Assembly: GCA_005408345.1 (NCBI GenBank)
Contig: SEMN01000146.1
Span: forward strand, 930,001 to 994,000
DNA length: 64,000 nt
Direction of reading: 5' to 3'
From: Macquaria australasica
Lineage: Eukaryota > Chordata > Actinopteri > Centrarchiformes > Percichthyidae
Below, one piece after another: positions 47,491 through 60,172 of this stretch (position 1 is the first letter of the stretch; each line of letters starts with the position of its first letter). Both the position numbers and the translations under genes were made by a program. The notes under the pieces were generated by a model. It was not told the origin of the DNA. It saw only the letters and a program-made list of their open reading frames with translations, and did no database searches.

Positions 47491-49744
47491 TATCAACACA
47501 GGACACATTTCAGCTGTGTTTTTCTGTCATCCGTCTCACTCGCATCTGACGGAACGGATACGCTTCTAACGTAGAGAGTAAAAATACACTTTGTGTCGCA
47601 TTTACGCACGTATAGCTTGAGTGAAATGCAAACCCAAATGTATTTTTACTCTTCATGTCTACTTACTTATTAACATTATTATTACTATTACAAAGAAAAT
47701 TTACACAGAAAAAAATATATTATTAAGTCCTCTTAACAGTTCTCAGGAGTGATTGGTAAAGACACCCAAAGCAAAAGATGCAAAGCAAAAGGACATTTGA
47801 TGCTGCTGGTAAGTGACAGCCCAGTCAGTAAAATTTTGAATCCATTAAAAAAAAAAATCAGCATAGCAATCACATGCTGTCAATTCAAGGTTACATAAAA
47901 TTGTTTCAAATTGTTACCAATTTTTTTTTTCCTCAGGCCGATTGTCTCAGGGCCTGATCACAGATGCTCGGTCGCTTGTTGTGTTTCATGTAGAAGAGAT
48001 GAGATCAGTCTGAGGATCTCTTTCTGTGCTTCAGAAGGAACACTTAGAGGAAGTCTCCGTCTCCCAGTGTGCTTTTTCTCCTGCCCAGAGATGCTTCACT
48101 GATACTCTTGGGGTGGCAAGTCGGACATGACAGCAGGGACACCGTCACAAGGATAGCTTTTCATGAAGAAATTATGCATTGTCCATCACCTTTGAATCTG
48201 GAACAGCACATACTGCACACCCCTACAAAGGTGGGCACTGCATATTGTGTCTCACTTGACACTGCCTCCTCTGGCTTGTTTCACATAAAACAAGATGTGA
48301 ATATAAATGTACTGTGTACATGTGGTATAGTATACTGTATGTAGCACTATAAAATGGGAATAAAAGCAAATGTAGCAATATTTGTATTCAACTTTATGTC
48401 CACATTAAGTCTGTTGAGCTTTTTCTACACAATATGAATAACAGTATAATCAAAACATAAGCCGTTCTTCCACCTGGCCAAACTAAAAGTGAATTATTCA
48501 TGCTTGTGCTATTTCCATTAAACCTCACATTTTCTTCTCCAATTATGCTTAGAATAGAGTTTAGTTTAGACATTTTTCATTCATATTCACTAAATCACAA
48601 ATCTTGCGGGTCTGTCTGAACAGACTAAATATTTGGGATACTATGAATGATTTCAGCATTCCTGGTTAGAAACCAGAGGTGACCACTCCAGAAAACAGAG
48701 TTTCTACTGTTAGATAAACATGGGTCAAAAACCCATGTTTGCTCCCTTCCTTCACACATGAAGACCCCACTCCCTGAAGAGACAATTAGAGGGAGAAACC
48801 TGTGTTGCCTCAGCAAGCAAATAAAATTTCAGAGATGTAATAAGACAGAAGTGTGTCTTAAGGCAATAGCAGAAGCCACCACAGACACATTACCAAGTTG
48901 TTTTCTGATTAAAGCTGCAACAGCTATAATAATATGACAAATGGTGGTGGGGTTTCATACAATCAGTCATTATGTTCCTTTGCAGTTGCACAGCTGTTTA
49001 TAGAAAAAGCATTCATGAGATCATCTTTAAATGTAGCTTTTATATTTGAGGTAGGTGAAGTAAAGGCTGGGAACAAATTGAAATTAAAGTAAGTCTGAGA
49101 AGGCTCTGTCTCTATGGCCTTTATCTACCAGAAAAGGAAAGACTCTCCTCTGGTCCCCTGTGAAGCAATTTGTTGAGGCAGCACATAAATTACACAGCCA
49201 GGCTTGGATGTCACTTATTACAGACAGGTCAGATCCTGATTGAAAGGTCTAGATATAAAAAGCATCTCTGATTTGTCTTGTTCCTCTGAAATGTTACTCA
49301 CACGGAGTGGGAGGAAATGCTATGAATCATTATTAACAGCCACAGTGTACACTGTGCACGCAGGACTCTGCACCTCATCAGTGACTTCAGAAAAGCAAGA
49401 ATCTGGTAATAGTGCACACAGAAAAATCACACATCGTTTTGCCAAATCTGGAATAGTCACAGAAAGATACAGACTGTATTTGAACAAAGCATTGACATTA
49501 TACCCGGGAGAAAATCGTAGGTTTTCAACAAAGACATCCGTCAGTTAATTAAGGTTAAGTTCGTGTAGCACTGTCACCTCACAGCAAGATGTTTCTGGGA
49601 TCACAGTTGCCAGACTAAAATATCACAAAGCTGTCAATCACCTTAGACATTGATGAAGGGATAATGATTAACAAAAAAAAAAAAAAGTGGCTGATGTTAC
49701 TGCACAGCAAACACTGTAAATGTTAACCTAATATTGCCCATATA
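47491..49744. other. intergenic, no gene seen
   Basis: No exon-like or repeat-like structure supported. The 102-codon frame at 49240-49548 (plus) has no domain. Confidence 0.45.
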
Positions 49745-50360
49745 TAGTGGTGTGGCGTGACTTTTCCACTAGGTGGGGCTAGTAAATCTCGGAAGGCTAT
49801 CTGCCACACTGGCGGGTAAATGTTTGTACCAAAATAGTGATGTAATAAAAACTATGCTGAGAGTCTCTACCGCGTTTTGGTGTCATTTACGTGCAAGCTG
49901 CTTCTATCCTCTGCTGTCTGTGTCGGAGTTTGACACACACACACACACACAAAAACACACACACGGGTCTGACCAGCTAGAAGCCAGCGGGCACGCCTTC
50001 TAGCTACTTGAGCAGTGTTGCCAGGTTGGTTCAAAAACGTCATTATTAGCCGGAAAAGAATATGAATATTGAAAAAAAAAAGAGAAAAACGGCCTCACCA
50101 TGACAAACCAGGCCAAGTTTTTGTCAACCCACACCAAGCTAATATTTACCAACATAATCCATCCTAAAGCCACCCAATTTGGTGGAAAATCGGCCAATCT
50201 GGCAACATTTCTTGGGCATAAATGCGGTGTCAACCAATCAGGGGCCACCAGGAAAAGCTGAAGATATTACACACATACCACCATCGGGCTGTGAAAAGTA
50301 TGCCCTTCAAAGACTAGGTAGCGCTTTTTCATTAGTCATTGCACGTTTCTGTAATAAGGT
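49745..50360. repeat. composite dispersed repeat containing a small TIR element
   Basis: The left part (gtggggctagtaaatctcgg, tgtcatttacgtgcaagctg, gaagccagcgggcacgcc) matches a common fish repeat. Inside it, 50013-50208 is bounded by cagtgttgccaggttgg and ccaatctggcaacattt, inverted repeats of about 17 bp with few mismatches. A (CA)n stretch interrupts it at 49932-49963. Confidence 0.55.
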
Positions 50361-50390
50361 ATGATTTATGTGAGGGTAACAACTCAAATG

Positions 50391-50394
<4 letters not shown>

Positions 50395-50440
<46 letters not shown>
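50395..50440. repeat. (CA)n microsatellite
   Basis: A run of 23 CA units, followed by acacaacac. Confidence 0.95.
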
Positions 50441-50441
<1 letters not shown>

Positions 50442-50744
50442 CACAACACTAACAAGAAGGATTTTTGATTAAAATATGTATTTCACAATTGGAATTGCAG
50501 GAGGGGCAGCGCCCCCAGCGCCCTTAATGGACCACACACCACTGTCCATATACGAATATGTCCACTGTTACTACTTATGCAAAACTTCTAATTCTACTAA
50601 TTACGTAACAGCAAAAGTGATTAGTTACATTACTCGTTGCATTACTTTCAGCACAGCTCAGTTAAAATGTTCCTTCCAACAAGTCCATCTGCCATGCTCA
50701 CAAGTCGCATCTTCTGTATTCTATATAATAATAATAACAGATAA

Positions 50745-51105
50745 GTCAGTTACAATCAGGATATGCTTTCCGATAAAAGTACGTTTTTAGAAGAGACTTA
50801 AAAGAAGACACTGACTCAAACAGCCTTATTTCCTCGGGCAGGTTGTTCCAGAGCCTCGGGGCACTGATGGCAAAAGCTCTGTCCTCTTTAGTTTTCAGCC
50901 TGGGCTCTGGAAGAGACAGAAGACACTGTCCGAGCATCTCAAACTACACAAAGGTTCATAAGGGATTAAAAGGTCTCAAATATAATATGGAGCCAAGTCA
51001 TGAAGAGCCTTAAAGGTAATCAATAAGATCTTAAAATCAATCCAAACAAACAAACAGGGAGCCAATGTCAAGAGGCTAGAACAGGTGTGATGTGATAGTA
51101 CCTCT
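50745..51105 (-). mobile_element. LINE reverse-transcriptase C-terminal fragment
   Basis: The minus-strand frame 50937-50746 encodes LSLPEPRLKTKEDRAFAISA followed by APRLWNNLPEEIRL and SFKSLLKTYFYRKAYP, the same C-terminal signature as at 46.2-46.6 kb but from a different family. Upstream on the minus strand, IDFKILLITFKALHDLAP is still legible at about 51040-50990, with a stop and frameshifts. The 3' UTR is not recognised. Confidence 0.75.
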
Positions 51106-51296
51106 TGGTTCTGTAGGTACATGTAGTAATAGAAAACATCTGCTGTTTGGTGTTAAGACCATCAACAGCACTCCGGAGGTCCCGTCCTCTGTAATGTAAT
51201 TATACTTGCTTAAATTACTGAAAAAACAGTCCTAGTTCAGTAATGAGTTTCTGCCCAACATCTTGTCTAAATTGTAATTTATTTTGATGAAGGTTA
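51106..51296. other. intergenic, nothing recognised
   Basis: Short spacer between the LINE fragment and the next MITE. Confidence 0.5.
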
Positions 51297-51601
51297 CTGT
51301 ATTTTCAATACATTTTTTGGCCATTTGGGGCCAGCGCAACAAGCTTTACACACAGCACTGAGATGTTATCAGCTCACAAACTTATTATGGTGAAAGTGAT
51401 ATCAAACAGGTGCCTATTTACACAGTTACACAATACCTATTATTACTAAATTCTCTACTATGTTAACAAGCTAGTCACTAAATTTGTCTGTCTGCTGTGT
51501 GGTGCTGCACAGGTAACGTACAGGGAGTTTTTTTGCTGAAGACAGCAGAATGTCATTTGACCCACTGATCATATGAAAATATCGATTAGTGCAGCTTAAA
51601 A
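51297..51601 (-). mobile_element. TTAAAGCTGCA-family element, copy D
   Basis: The right end atcgattagtgcagcttaa is the inverse of the family 5' end. The interior matches copy A in the same orientation (ggccatttggggccagcgca, tttgtctgtctgctgtgtgg). It is shortened relative to copy C. Confidence 0.6.
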
Positions 51602-51879
51602 GAGTTTTTGGTTTTACAGTGACTATACATATTTTTCTAAAATAGATAATAATAGCAATAAATCATTAACAATACTTGCTTGACAAAATCTCAACCTGCT
51701 GGGATCAATTAATTACAAAGTACAGATGTTCAGTGAGAGACCACAAGCATGACACAAAGCAGCACGACTCTTATACTGTATTGAAGATTTAAATACCATA
51801 AATTATAATGTGCGTGTTCCAGATTTTTTTGAAGTCTTCTTCAGACATTCACTCTAAGGACTGTCTGTACAGTGCAACT

Positions 51880-52140
51880 TTTCTTAGCGCAAAGACTGGA
51901 AACTGGGGGAAACAGCTAGCCTGGCTCTGTCCAAAGGTAACAAAATCCACCTACCAGCACCTCTCAAGCTCACTAATTAACACATTATATCTTGTTTATT
52001 TAATTTGTATAGTAAGTGAAGCGTAAAACTGATAAGTTCCGGTTTCACAGGGGGTTACTGAATATTCCGGTGTCTTGGCCGAGAGCAGTAACTCTGGAGT
52101 CTCTGCTTGTTGCCTGGCAGCCTCATGGAAGACATGCCCG
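51880..52140 (+). repeat. internal fragment of the 6.1/13.4-kb MITE family
   Basis: Contains aaagactggaaactggggga, aacagctagcctggctctgt, ctcactaattaacacattat and gcttgttgcctggcagcc, the familiar inner sequence of this family. Both termini are missing. Confidence 0.65.
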
Positions 52141-54078
52141 GCCCGGCCAAGACAAAGTCCTACACATTACTCTCCGTAAATCGTGGTGTCAGTTTTGCAA
52201 ATTAGTAGTATATAAACACAATATTTAAGAGACAAGGTAGCTACAGTAGTATAAAAAGAACAACATCAAGTAAGATCTTTATTGATGTTAGACAGATTAT
52301 GGCATCTGATTGCAGCAGATCCCAGCAAAATAAATCAGCAGCCGTGCTCATATTGACTGTTGTCTTTATACGTTTTTGACTTTATGTCGACCTAAAAGAT
52401 AAATTGTAGCTGAGAAGTGTGAGGTTATACAAATTGCAATCAGATATTTTTTTCTCAACAACTCACTTCTGAGTCCATGTGATGTTTTTATAAGACCTGC
52501 TTTGCCTTTATTTTTGCTCGGTGAATCTAACACAGTAAAATATCTCACTTATAAATCAACTTCTCAATTATGATTTGGACCAAAGAAAACCTTCTGTTTT
52601 TCTTGGAACCTCTTCCTACGTTAGGAAAGAAAACTGAACCAGCTTCTATGGAAATTGACTCGGCTGTGAAAAACATTGAGTTTAAAATGAACTTTCTCAC
52701 CCAAATGACTGAAACCATCTAATATTATTGAGTTCTGCAACACTTGCCCAGGTTGTACAATATCAGGAAGTTCATAATGTAACACTTGGTGTCCCACCGG
52801 ATTAAGCAGTAATTACATGAAATGAATACTTTAATTATGTAGACGCTTCTGATAACTGCATATTTGCCCTTGGTGTAGTTTGTATTCCTGGATCCTGAGC
52901 ACATTCTCCACAGATCATGAAACTGAAATCTACCCTCGCCACTTCCTTTCTATTTTAGGGGGCTGGAATTTCACAAGGGAGTTGACTATATTGATAATGA
53001 TGTGCGTACTGCAGGCGTACCTTCCTCTGGGATTTGTCCTGACATGAATGGCCCCTGGAGCTATCATCTGTAATGATAATAACTTCTTTCTGCTGCTTTA
53101 CTGGCCAAAGTCCTCAGAATGAGACCAGAAACCACATTTCTGGTCTCTATTGTCTGGACAAAGAGAAAGCCACTGCAAAAAATGTGTCACATCTCAGGTT
53201 TTTATCATTATTTTCTTCTTTAACCGATAATGCTGGTGGTACTACAGTAATAGAATTTGACTAATGGATTGTGAAGGGTATGTTGAGAGCACTGCCACAT
53301 TTTCATTCAGAAGGCAGTCCCACTGGTAATTACATGCACAGAAAGATATTCTGTGCATGTAACATGAAACTTACCAAACCAAGAAGTGGTCACTACAAGC
53401 TGAGACGACCAAACTCATTTTGAAACAATTATTTCATCAATGTAATTCCATTCCATTCCATTATCTTGAGTGCTTTTAATTTACCTAACTTTTATCTTTC
53501 TTTAATGGTGTTTTTTTTTTTTTTTTTGTCAGAAATAGTTTTCTTGCCCAGAACTGAATTAAAAAATAGCTGAAGCTCAAAGTCATTACCTTGGTTAGAA
53601 AGAAGGCTCAGAATATTTGTTGAGAGATGATTGATTCTGCAATATGTTTGTGGCAAAAATATTTCAGCATTTTATATTCCAGGTATTCCTCAAAAACCTT
53701 GATTTTGATATCCACACATTTAGAATACCTTTTGAACTTTTAAAGGAAATTAAGTTTTTGTAATATTACCCCAAATTTCCATAAGTTGGTCAAAAATGAC
53801 CTGTATGCATTTCCTATAGAAATGTATAGGGATTTATATCTTTTTATCAGTTACTTTTGGCAGGTTTCTGTGATTCACATCATCACTTGTCACCTAATTT
53901 TACACAGCGATACAGTTCTCTATATTTTTTACCTCATAAAATTTGATATCATGAAATTGATAGCAGTTTTACATTACATTTACTACTGAATACAATTATG
54001 TGAATCAATATCTGCAAACAAATTACGCTAATAACTAGTCAATATTAGCTTGCTAGCTAACATTATGGATAATGCTGA
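52141..54078. other. intergenic, no gene seen
   Basis: AT-rich sequence with a poly(T) run at about 53512-53527. No feature supported. Confidence 0.45.
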
Positions 54079-54475
54079 TTTAAAGCGGCTATAATCGATA
54101 ATTTTTTAGAATAACAAAGTATTAAATGACAATGTTAAAAGGGTCCCTCATAGTGATGAACAAATTGAATTGTTACCAGAATCCCCTTGCAGCTCCCCTT
54201 GGCTCTCACCGTTCTCATAGGCTCTAAAACTCATTGTACACTACCTGTTCAGCACCAAACAGCAGACAGACACAGTTGGAGACTATAGTTTGTGAACATA
54301 GTAGAGCATTTAGCATCTAAAGAGACAGATACTTCTCTCATGAGTTGGTAGAGACCAAAAACAGAGCCAAAAGAGAGTGAATATTGGAATTACATTGCTC
54401 CAAATGAATGATAATGTTGCTCCTTAACTGCTGGATGTGTAAATAAGTGTTTGCTAAGTTCACCTATTTGTGTTC
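54079..54475 (+). mobile_element. TTAAAGCTGCA-family element, copy E
   Basis: Begins tttaaagcggctataatcga. The interior has gggtccctcatagtgatgaa, gcaccaaacagcagacagac, gtgaacatagtagagcattt and ctgctggatgtgtaaat in the same order as copy F. The right terminus is not clear. Confidence 0.6.
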
Positions 54476-54582
54476 ACAACGAGAAAATCAGTTGTTGCAG
54501 TAGTAGTAGTAGTTTAGTTAGCTTAGCATAATTTAGAGAGATAGGACTCTTTGCATGTTTGATGACATTTGATGGCGAAAAT

Positions 54583-54605
54583 GATATATTTATATATATA
54601 TATAT
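54583..54605. repeat. short (TA)n run
   Basis: About 11 AT/TA units with one T interruption. Confidence 0.8.
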
Positions 54606-54834
54606 ACTTGAGTGAAAGCTCATCAACACAATCACCTGTCTCACATGTTGAGGGCATGTGATGCACATACATTCACATTTAACTTGTAAAAACAATATTG
54701 CATAGTGTAGAACATTGCCTCCATAAAATGCACAGCCCACGAAATGCCATACATGCATGAAAAATGAGTCTTGAATTAGATACCATGGTGATGAGTTGTT
54801 GGAAATTGTTGATATAAGGGGGGGTGGTCTGAAT

Positions 54835-54984
54835 CTCGCTGTCCTTTATTGGCGTGGAAAAAAAAGACAGACGCACTTTAGAGTTCACTGCTGGGACGTG
54901 TAGCAGTCCTTTGGCTGTGTGGCTCGGCGCTCTGCCCGACATCCTCTCTCCTCCGCTTACTGTCGTGTCTCCTCTCCTGAACAG
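54835..54984 (+). promoter_or_regulatory. putative promoter and non-coding first exon of a downstream + strand gene
   Basis: A locally GC-richer, CpG-containing stretch (ggctcggcgctctgcccgac) ends in a consensus donor (gaacag|gtaagg at 54984/54985). An inverted CCAAT box (attgg) sits at about 54847. No open frame spans it with a plausible start, so it would be a 5' UTR exon. In human 3p26 the next same-strand gene after CHL1 is CNTN6, which makes a contactin the likely owner. Transcription start and identity are inferences. Confidence 0.4.
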
Positions 54985-57239
54985 GTAAGGCATCCGTCAA
55001 AGTTATTGTGCTATGCAATAGCGTGCGATCTTTGTACAGTTCAGTGTGTATCCTCTCTGCCTGCACGTTGCAGCGCACAGATAATTCACTGCCTTTCATG
55101 GCCATGCGTTTGCACAAGTACCGGGTAATTGTATAGGATGAGATGATCCCCTGTGATGCGCTTTATACTTCCATACATCCCCATTTTAAGCATTTTAAAG
55201 AAAGTTAAGACTCAGCAGCCAACAGCGTATTCCGTAGGCTACAGGAGCGAAACATCGTGATCCTTTGCGCATTCCGCCAGGCTGCAGCGCACAGTTAAAA
55301 TAAGGGTGATTTTGCATGTTGGTAGCCCGCGTTGTGGAGAGATGTTGCCGTTAATTCAAGAATTTGTACATATTTGTAGAGGACGGTGGTAAAGGTAGAA
55401 GTGAAGTGCGCCTTTTATTTTCCACATTCCATCACTAGATCGTCAGGTTGAAGCGAGAGATCAGAGATTGTGAACGGAGGCTTTGTCAAAGGTTTTATTT
55501 TATGGACTACTCTGGTATTCTTCTCATGTGTTATGATAAATACAACGAGTAGGCTAATGTAGAAGAACTGAGTTTTTCTTCTCAGTGCACACTCATTTTG
55601 AATCCAAATAGTCTATAGTCTAAAATATCCTAAATATGAATTACAATGAGTTTGTGATAAAGACCTTGATAATAAATTTGCCTTAGAAGGTGCCAGAATA
55701 TTGTGCCGCCTACAGTATTTAATCTAGTGACTATGTGTTTGTGTGTGTCCTGAATGTGCTTGCAGTCCTCTGATGTTTATCTCATATTTGAAGTGCTGTA
55801 GCCAATAGGTAGCTCACCTCCTTCTTCAGGTGTCTTGAGCCATTCATGTTAGTTTGATTGCGTTTTTGTGTTGACATACAGGGATCATTAAAAGGAAAAT
55901 TACCCGCCACACACACTCACCCTTTTCCCACCCAGGAAAGTACTACAGCATAATAAATATGCCATTAGCCATTTTCATTCAAATGTAACCCCCACCCTCC
56001 ACCCCAAATTGTATTCAATGATCACACCCCTCTGTCACTTAGTCCAGTGAAATTATGATTAATATGCCACTTTGTGGCTTAATTTATAAGCACTGACTTA
56101 ATAAACCTGCCACGTTCATGTAGCCCCGTCGATTACTCTCAGGAGGGTCATCATCACCACATAATGACAGAGGCAGGCAGACGTCAGCCACCAGGTTCCC
56201 TGATTCAAAAAGCTGACACAATCCAGTGCATTAACAGTTCACAACAGCATAGTTTAATTCTTGTTCCACCAGGAATGCAGTGTAGTCTGCATAAAATACA
56301 GCTGATACACCAACATAAAGTTCAATCTGTCTGTTACGGTTTACATTCTCAGTGCCTGCAAAATGAGTATGTACGCAATGTTTCCCAATTTGGGGTCTAG
56401 GAGCTTTAGGGTGTTTCTGGGGACCCAGAGCAAAATGAGGATTCATTCAATCCACCATTATTTTATTCAACAGAGGTGAACACAATGATAAGCTGTATAA
56501 AAATTACAAAGTGATGAAATTATATTATTTAGTGTTGTATACTGTATTTATTTTAGAGGATGAAGTAAAGGCATCCTGTACATGTCAGTGCATTTCCTCA
56601 CATTTCAGAATATAAACCTTGTTTTTTGGGGTTATCACCTCATGTTGCCTGGGTACTCTGGGTTTTTGCTCAACAGCAGCAGTCTGAACAGGTAGGTAGC
56701 GCGAGCTGAAGGCTAATCTTCACAGGGGTGATAGAGATAAGAGTGATGTATGGAGCGGATGGGGTGGTTTAACACCCAGAGCTGACTGTTGTCTAGCGGG
56801 GTCAGGTCTGTGATACCAGAGTACTGCTTCAGCCAGCTCCTCTCATGCCTGGGATTTGGCAGTCTTAATAGCTGCAGGTGGATACAAGCAGAGGCAGCCT
56901 CTGTATTCACAGCCTGCTGATGCCTTGATGAATGCTGTGTTGCTTCTCAGGCATCTGTCAGTTGCTTCTGCTCTCCAAGTAAAATACTTCCTTGGCCACC
57001 AGCCAGACAGGCAGTCAGTTGGTACTGTGACATGGTTATCAGGCATTTAACTGTTTAGTTTCATTGTAAAACGGATAGCTGGGGTTTTTTTCTAAAGGAG
57101 AAGCTACACTCGGAAATTATCTTATTGGCACAACCACAACCTTGGTGTGAAGTAATTACATAACCACCTTTTACATATAAAATGTGTGATCTTGCATGTA
57201 CAGACATGAGCAGTATGGTTAAAGTGAATGTCACAATAT
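54985..57239 (+). other. putative first intron of the downstream gene
   Basis: The first 400 bp stay CpG-containing, then composition returns to background. A piece near 56375-56445 (ttcccaatttggggtctagg) resembles an eroded hAT terminus. No exon recognised. Confidence 0.35.
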
Positions 57240-57790
57240 TATTAAAGCTGCACTAATCAATATTTTTTATATGAGCAATTTATTAACTGTGTAATGTGAA
57301 AAGGGTCACTCGTTGTGATGAACCCACATAGAATTAGCCATCACCCATCTCTGCATTCTCCTCAGCTCTACAGAGCTTTTTAGCATCTTTTAGATAATTG
57401 TTATGGTTTTGCCATTGTAAAAGTTCAGTCTCACCGCTCCCATCAACCCAGTTAACAACAGCGGGCAGTTATTTCCAGCAAAAAAGCTGCGATGAACCCA
57501 CTGTACACTCACGGCCCAGCACCAAGCAGCAGACAGATTAAGTTAGTGACTAGCTTGTGAACATTAGCGCATAAGCATTTAGCGGCTATAGAGCCAGATA
57601 TTTGTTCTCAGAAGCTGATGGAGACAGAGCTAAAGGTAATGTTGCTCTGTGTCTGCTGGATGTGTGAACTGTTGTAAATTGCAATTGTTTGCTAGCATGT
57701 TAGCCAACTTTAACACAAGGTTACAACGCGATGATATGTAAATGTTGTTTTTGGTTTGCTCTCCTGCCTTCTTAGTTGCAAAAAAAACAA
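57240..57790 (+). mobile_element. TTAAAGCTGCA-family element, copy F
   Basis: Begins aTTAAAGCTGCACTAATCAA, the best-preserved left terminus in the window. Shared interior blocks include gggtcactcgttgtgatgaa, agcatcttttagataattg, gcaccaagcagcagacagat and gctgatggagac. The right terminus is eroded or lost. Confidence 0.65.
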
Positions 57791-59366
57791 AATTATATAT
57801 TAAAAAGAATATTATCTGATTTAAATATAAATCACAATGTGGCAAGTGTGCTCAAAATTAGATGTACAATAATCAAACTGGTACACTTTTATGTCACATC
57901 ATATCAGACCAAACTAAGCTGTTAATTACATTTTTAATCACAAGTTTGGACCATATTATATTGTAAATAATATGATATGACCATATCATCATGACATGAT
58001 TACATTGAGAGTCAGTAAATGAAAATATTAGATTATTGTCCATTCCTTCTACACACCAATTTTGAAATATGTCAAACTATGGGCTCACAAGTGCAGTCTG
58101 GAGTACAAATCATATTCTTATCATATTGGCAGTCATTAAGTCCCATTAGCAGTGTTGCTTTGCGAGTTAGCTAGTTTTATTATGTCTCCTTGGTCTTGTT
58201 GTTTGTAGCAACATCAGATTGCTTCTGTGACATGCTGTAGCCAGGAGGAAGGACTGGACAGAGAGATTTCAATCAACTGTGACCAGATCACACCTAAGAG
58301 GCCCCACAGGCTCTAGATTAAAAGTCATTTTTCTTTATTAGAAATAACCTTTTGGTCAAGAAGGCTCTGGATACTTAATGAAAGACTGCACACCAGAGAC
58401 AGCATACATTATTTGTGGTTGCCATTTAATTTGATTGTTGTCAATTTAAGATGAATCCAGAGAGGAAGCGTGATTATTGCGGTGCGATTATTGATCGGTT
58501 GCTGTGTATCAACGTGCACGATCAAATGTGTTAGAAGGTGTAGAGTCATTTCAAAGGAATCAACCAGTTTAATAACATGGATTTGAAATGTCACGAGCAA
58601 AACATCGGATGGCCCAGTCTGCTAGCTTTGTTTTTTTTGTTTTGTTTTTTGCTCTCATTTGATCAGGTACTTAATATGGTGCACAACAGTGATGTGAGTG
58701 AGAGAGGCATCCTATAAAAAGTTACATAAAAAATATTAAGTATTACAATATTTACTGAAGGAGTTTTCTGAACTGAGTGAGTTCTTCACACTTTTCACCG
58801 AAGAAGAGGAAAAACCAGAGAAAAAGCTGGAACTGGAAAATATTTGGCATTTTGGTTCAAATAATTAATTGATTATCAAAATAGTTGCATTGATAAATTT
58901 CCCGTAAATTAAAATTCCCGTAATTGATTAATCAACTAATCACTTCAGCTTTATTTACTTTCTGACTATATCTCAAACAGCCTGTTAAACCAAACATTTA
59001 TTTTTTAATTAATGTAATTTTTAGAGTAAAAACTTTTCTTCTATTTAATGTCCCAATATATCTGTAATGCCTTCAAGAGCTGCTGACCCTAAAACAGACT
59101 GATTAGTCTGTAATTTAGTGGAGATATTTATATAATATATAAAATAATACAATTTATAAAAATCCAATAAGAATTTTATTCTGCAGAAACAGAAAAAAAT
59201 GACTGTAAAGTAAATATTCCCACAAAATTTTAGGTATCAGTATCAGTATTGGCTTTTAAAAACCTACCAAATCTATATTTGCCCAGTCCTGCTATATTGC
59301 AATTAGTGATTTATCATCATTCTGTTAATAGTGACTGAGATAAATGCAGTGTTTTCTGCTCTCCAG
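57791..59366 (+). other. continuation of putative intron, nothing recognised
   Basis: AT-rich; no supported exon, RNA gene or repeat terminus. Confidence 0.4.
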
Positions 59367-59443
59367 CCACAGTAATCAGGTGAGATTCAGAGGGAGGCTG
59401 AAGGTGCAGTGTGAGGACATGTGGTCAGGCTGCAGGAGGCCAG
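59367..59443 (+). other. possible second 5' UTR exon of the downstream gene
   Basis: A purine-rich segment between acceptor ttctgctctccag and donor cag|gtaagc. It is 77 nt, has no long open frame, and contains an internal donor-like site (cag|gtgaga at 59380). It is supported only by splice-site quality and its position between the putative first exon and a possible ATG exon. Confidence 0.3.
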
Positions 59444-60141
59444 GTAAGCAGGACAGAGTGGTGACCTTCACTCTCTGATAGAGACTGACAGAAGCTTGAT
59501 GGAGGCTGTGCACCTAGAATCATGTTGAGTTATTTCTGACATGGAGCTGCAAGGAACCTTAAAGCCAGGGAGGAGCATTTTACACCAAAGTAGCCGTTTC
59601 AGATTTTGTATGGAAACAGTTGCTTTATACCAAGCTCTACTTGTCAACTGTCCAGCAGCTAGGGTATACTGCTAAGTCAACCTGTGCAGTGCAACATGTA
59701 AACTGTTCACACCTTGGCTTGATTTGTTTTGATTTGTTATTTGCTTTTCTCAGCAGAATTGTTACCTTTGGGTGATCTGCCTTTGTCTAATGCTCTCTGG
59801 CAGAAGAAGCCGGCTTATGAATAAATCAGAGCCCTCACTTTCACTGCTATGAAGGGTAGCGAATGGAATTACCATGTACTGTACCATACTGAACTGGGAG
59901 CTACTTTCATCTTTTTTTGACCTCCCTTGTGCTAAAAATAGTCCAACTGCCACAAAGTGCTGTCTGTACATTGCACTGACAAACGTATACACAATTTCAT
60001 AAATAATTCCTGTTCATGTAGTTGTTTTCCACAACAATAGTTTTTACAATCAATTATTCACATAAACCTGGCTGTGAACCCTTCAGTTATTGTATGAGGA
60101 TTTTGCACAAATCAACTTCACCTGCTTATCTCTTATTCCAG
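59444..60141 (+). other. putative intron, nothing else recognised
   Basis: Ends in the pyrimidine-rich acceptor tatctcttattccag. Confidence 0.35.
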
Positions 60142-60172
60142 GTGTCCACCTTCACTCAGTGGTCACCATGAT
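60142..60172 (+). CDS. possible start-codon exon of the downstream gene
   Basis: A 31-nt segment between acceptor cttattccag and donor gtaagc. It contains ATG at 60168-60170 in a strong context (gtcaccATGA), with only two coding bases after it before the donor. Contactins usually encode much of the signal peptide in the first coding exon, so such a tiny coding part would be unusual. The evidence is splice sites and start context only. Confidence 0.22.
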
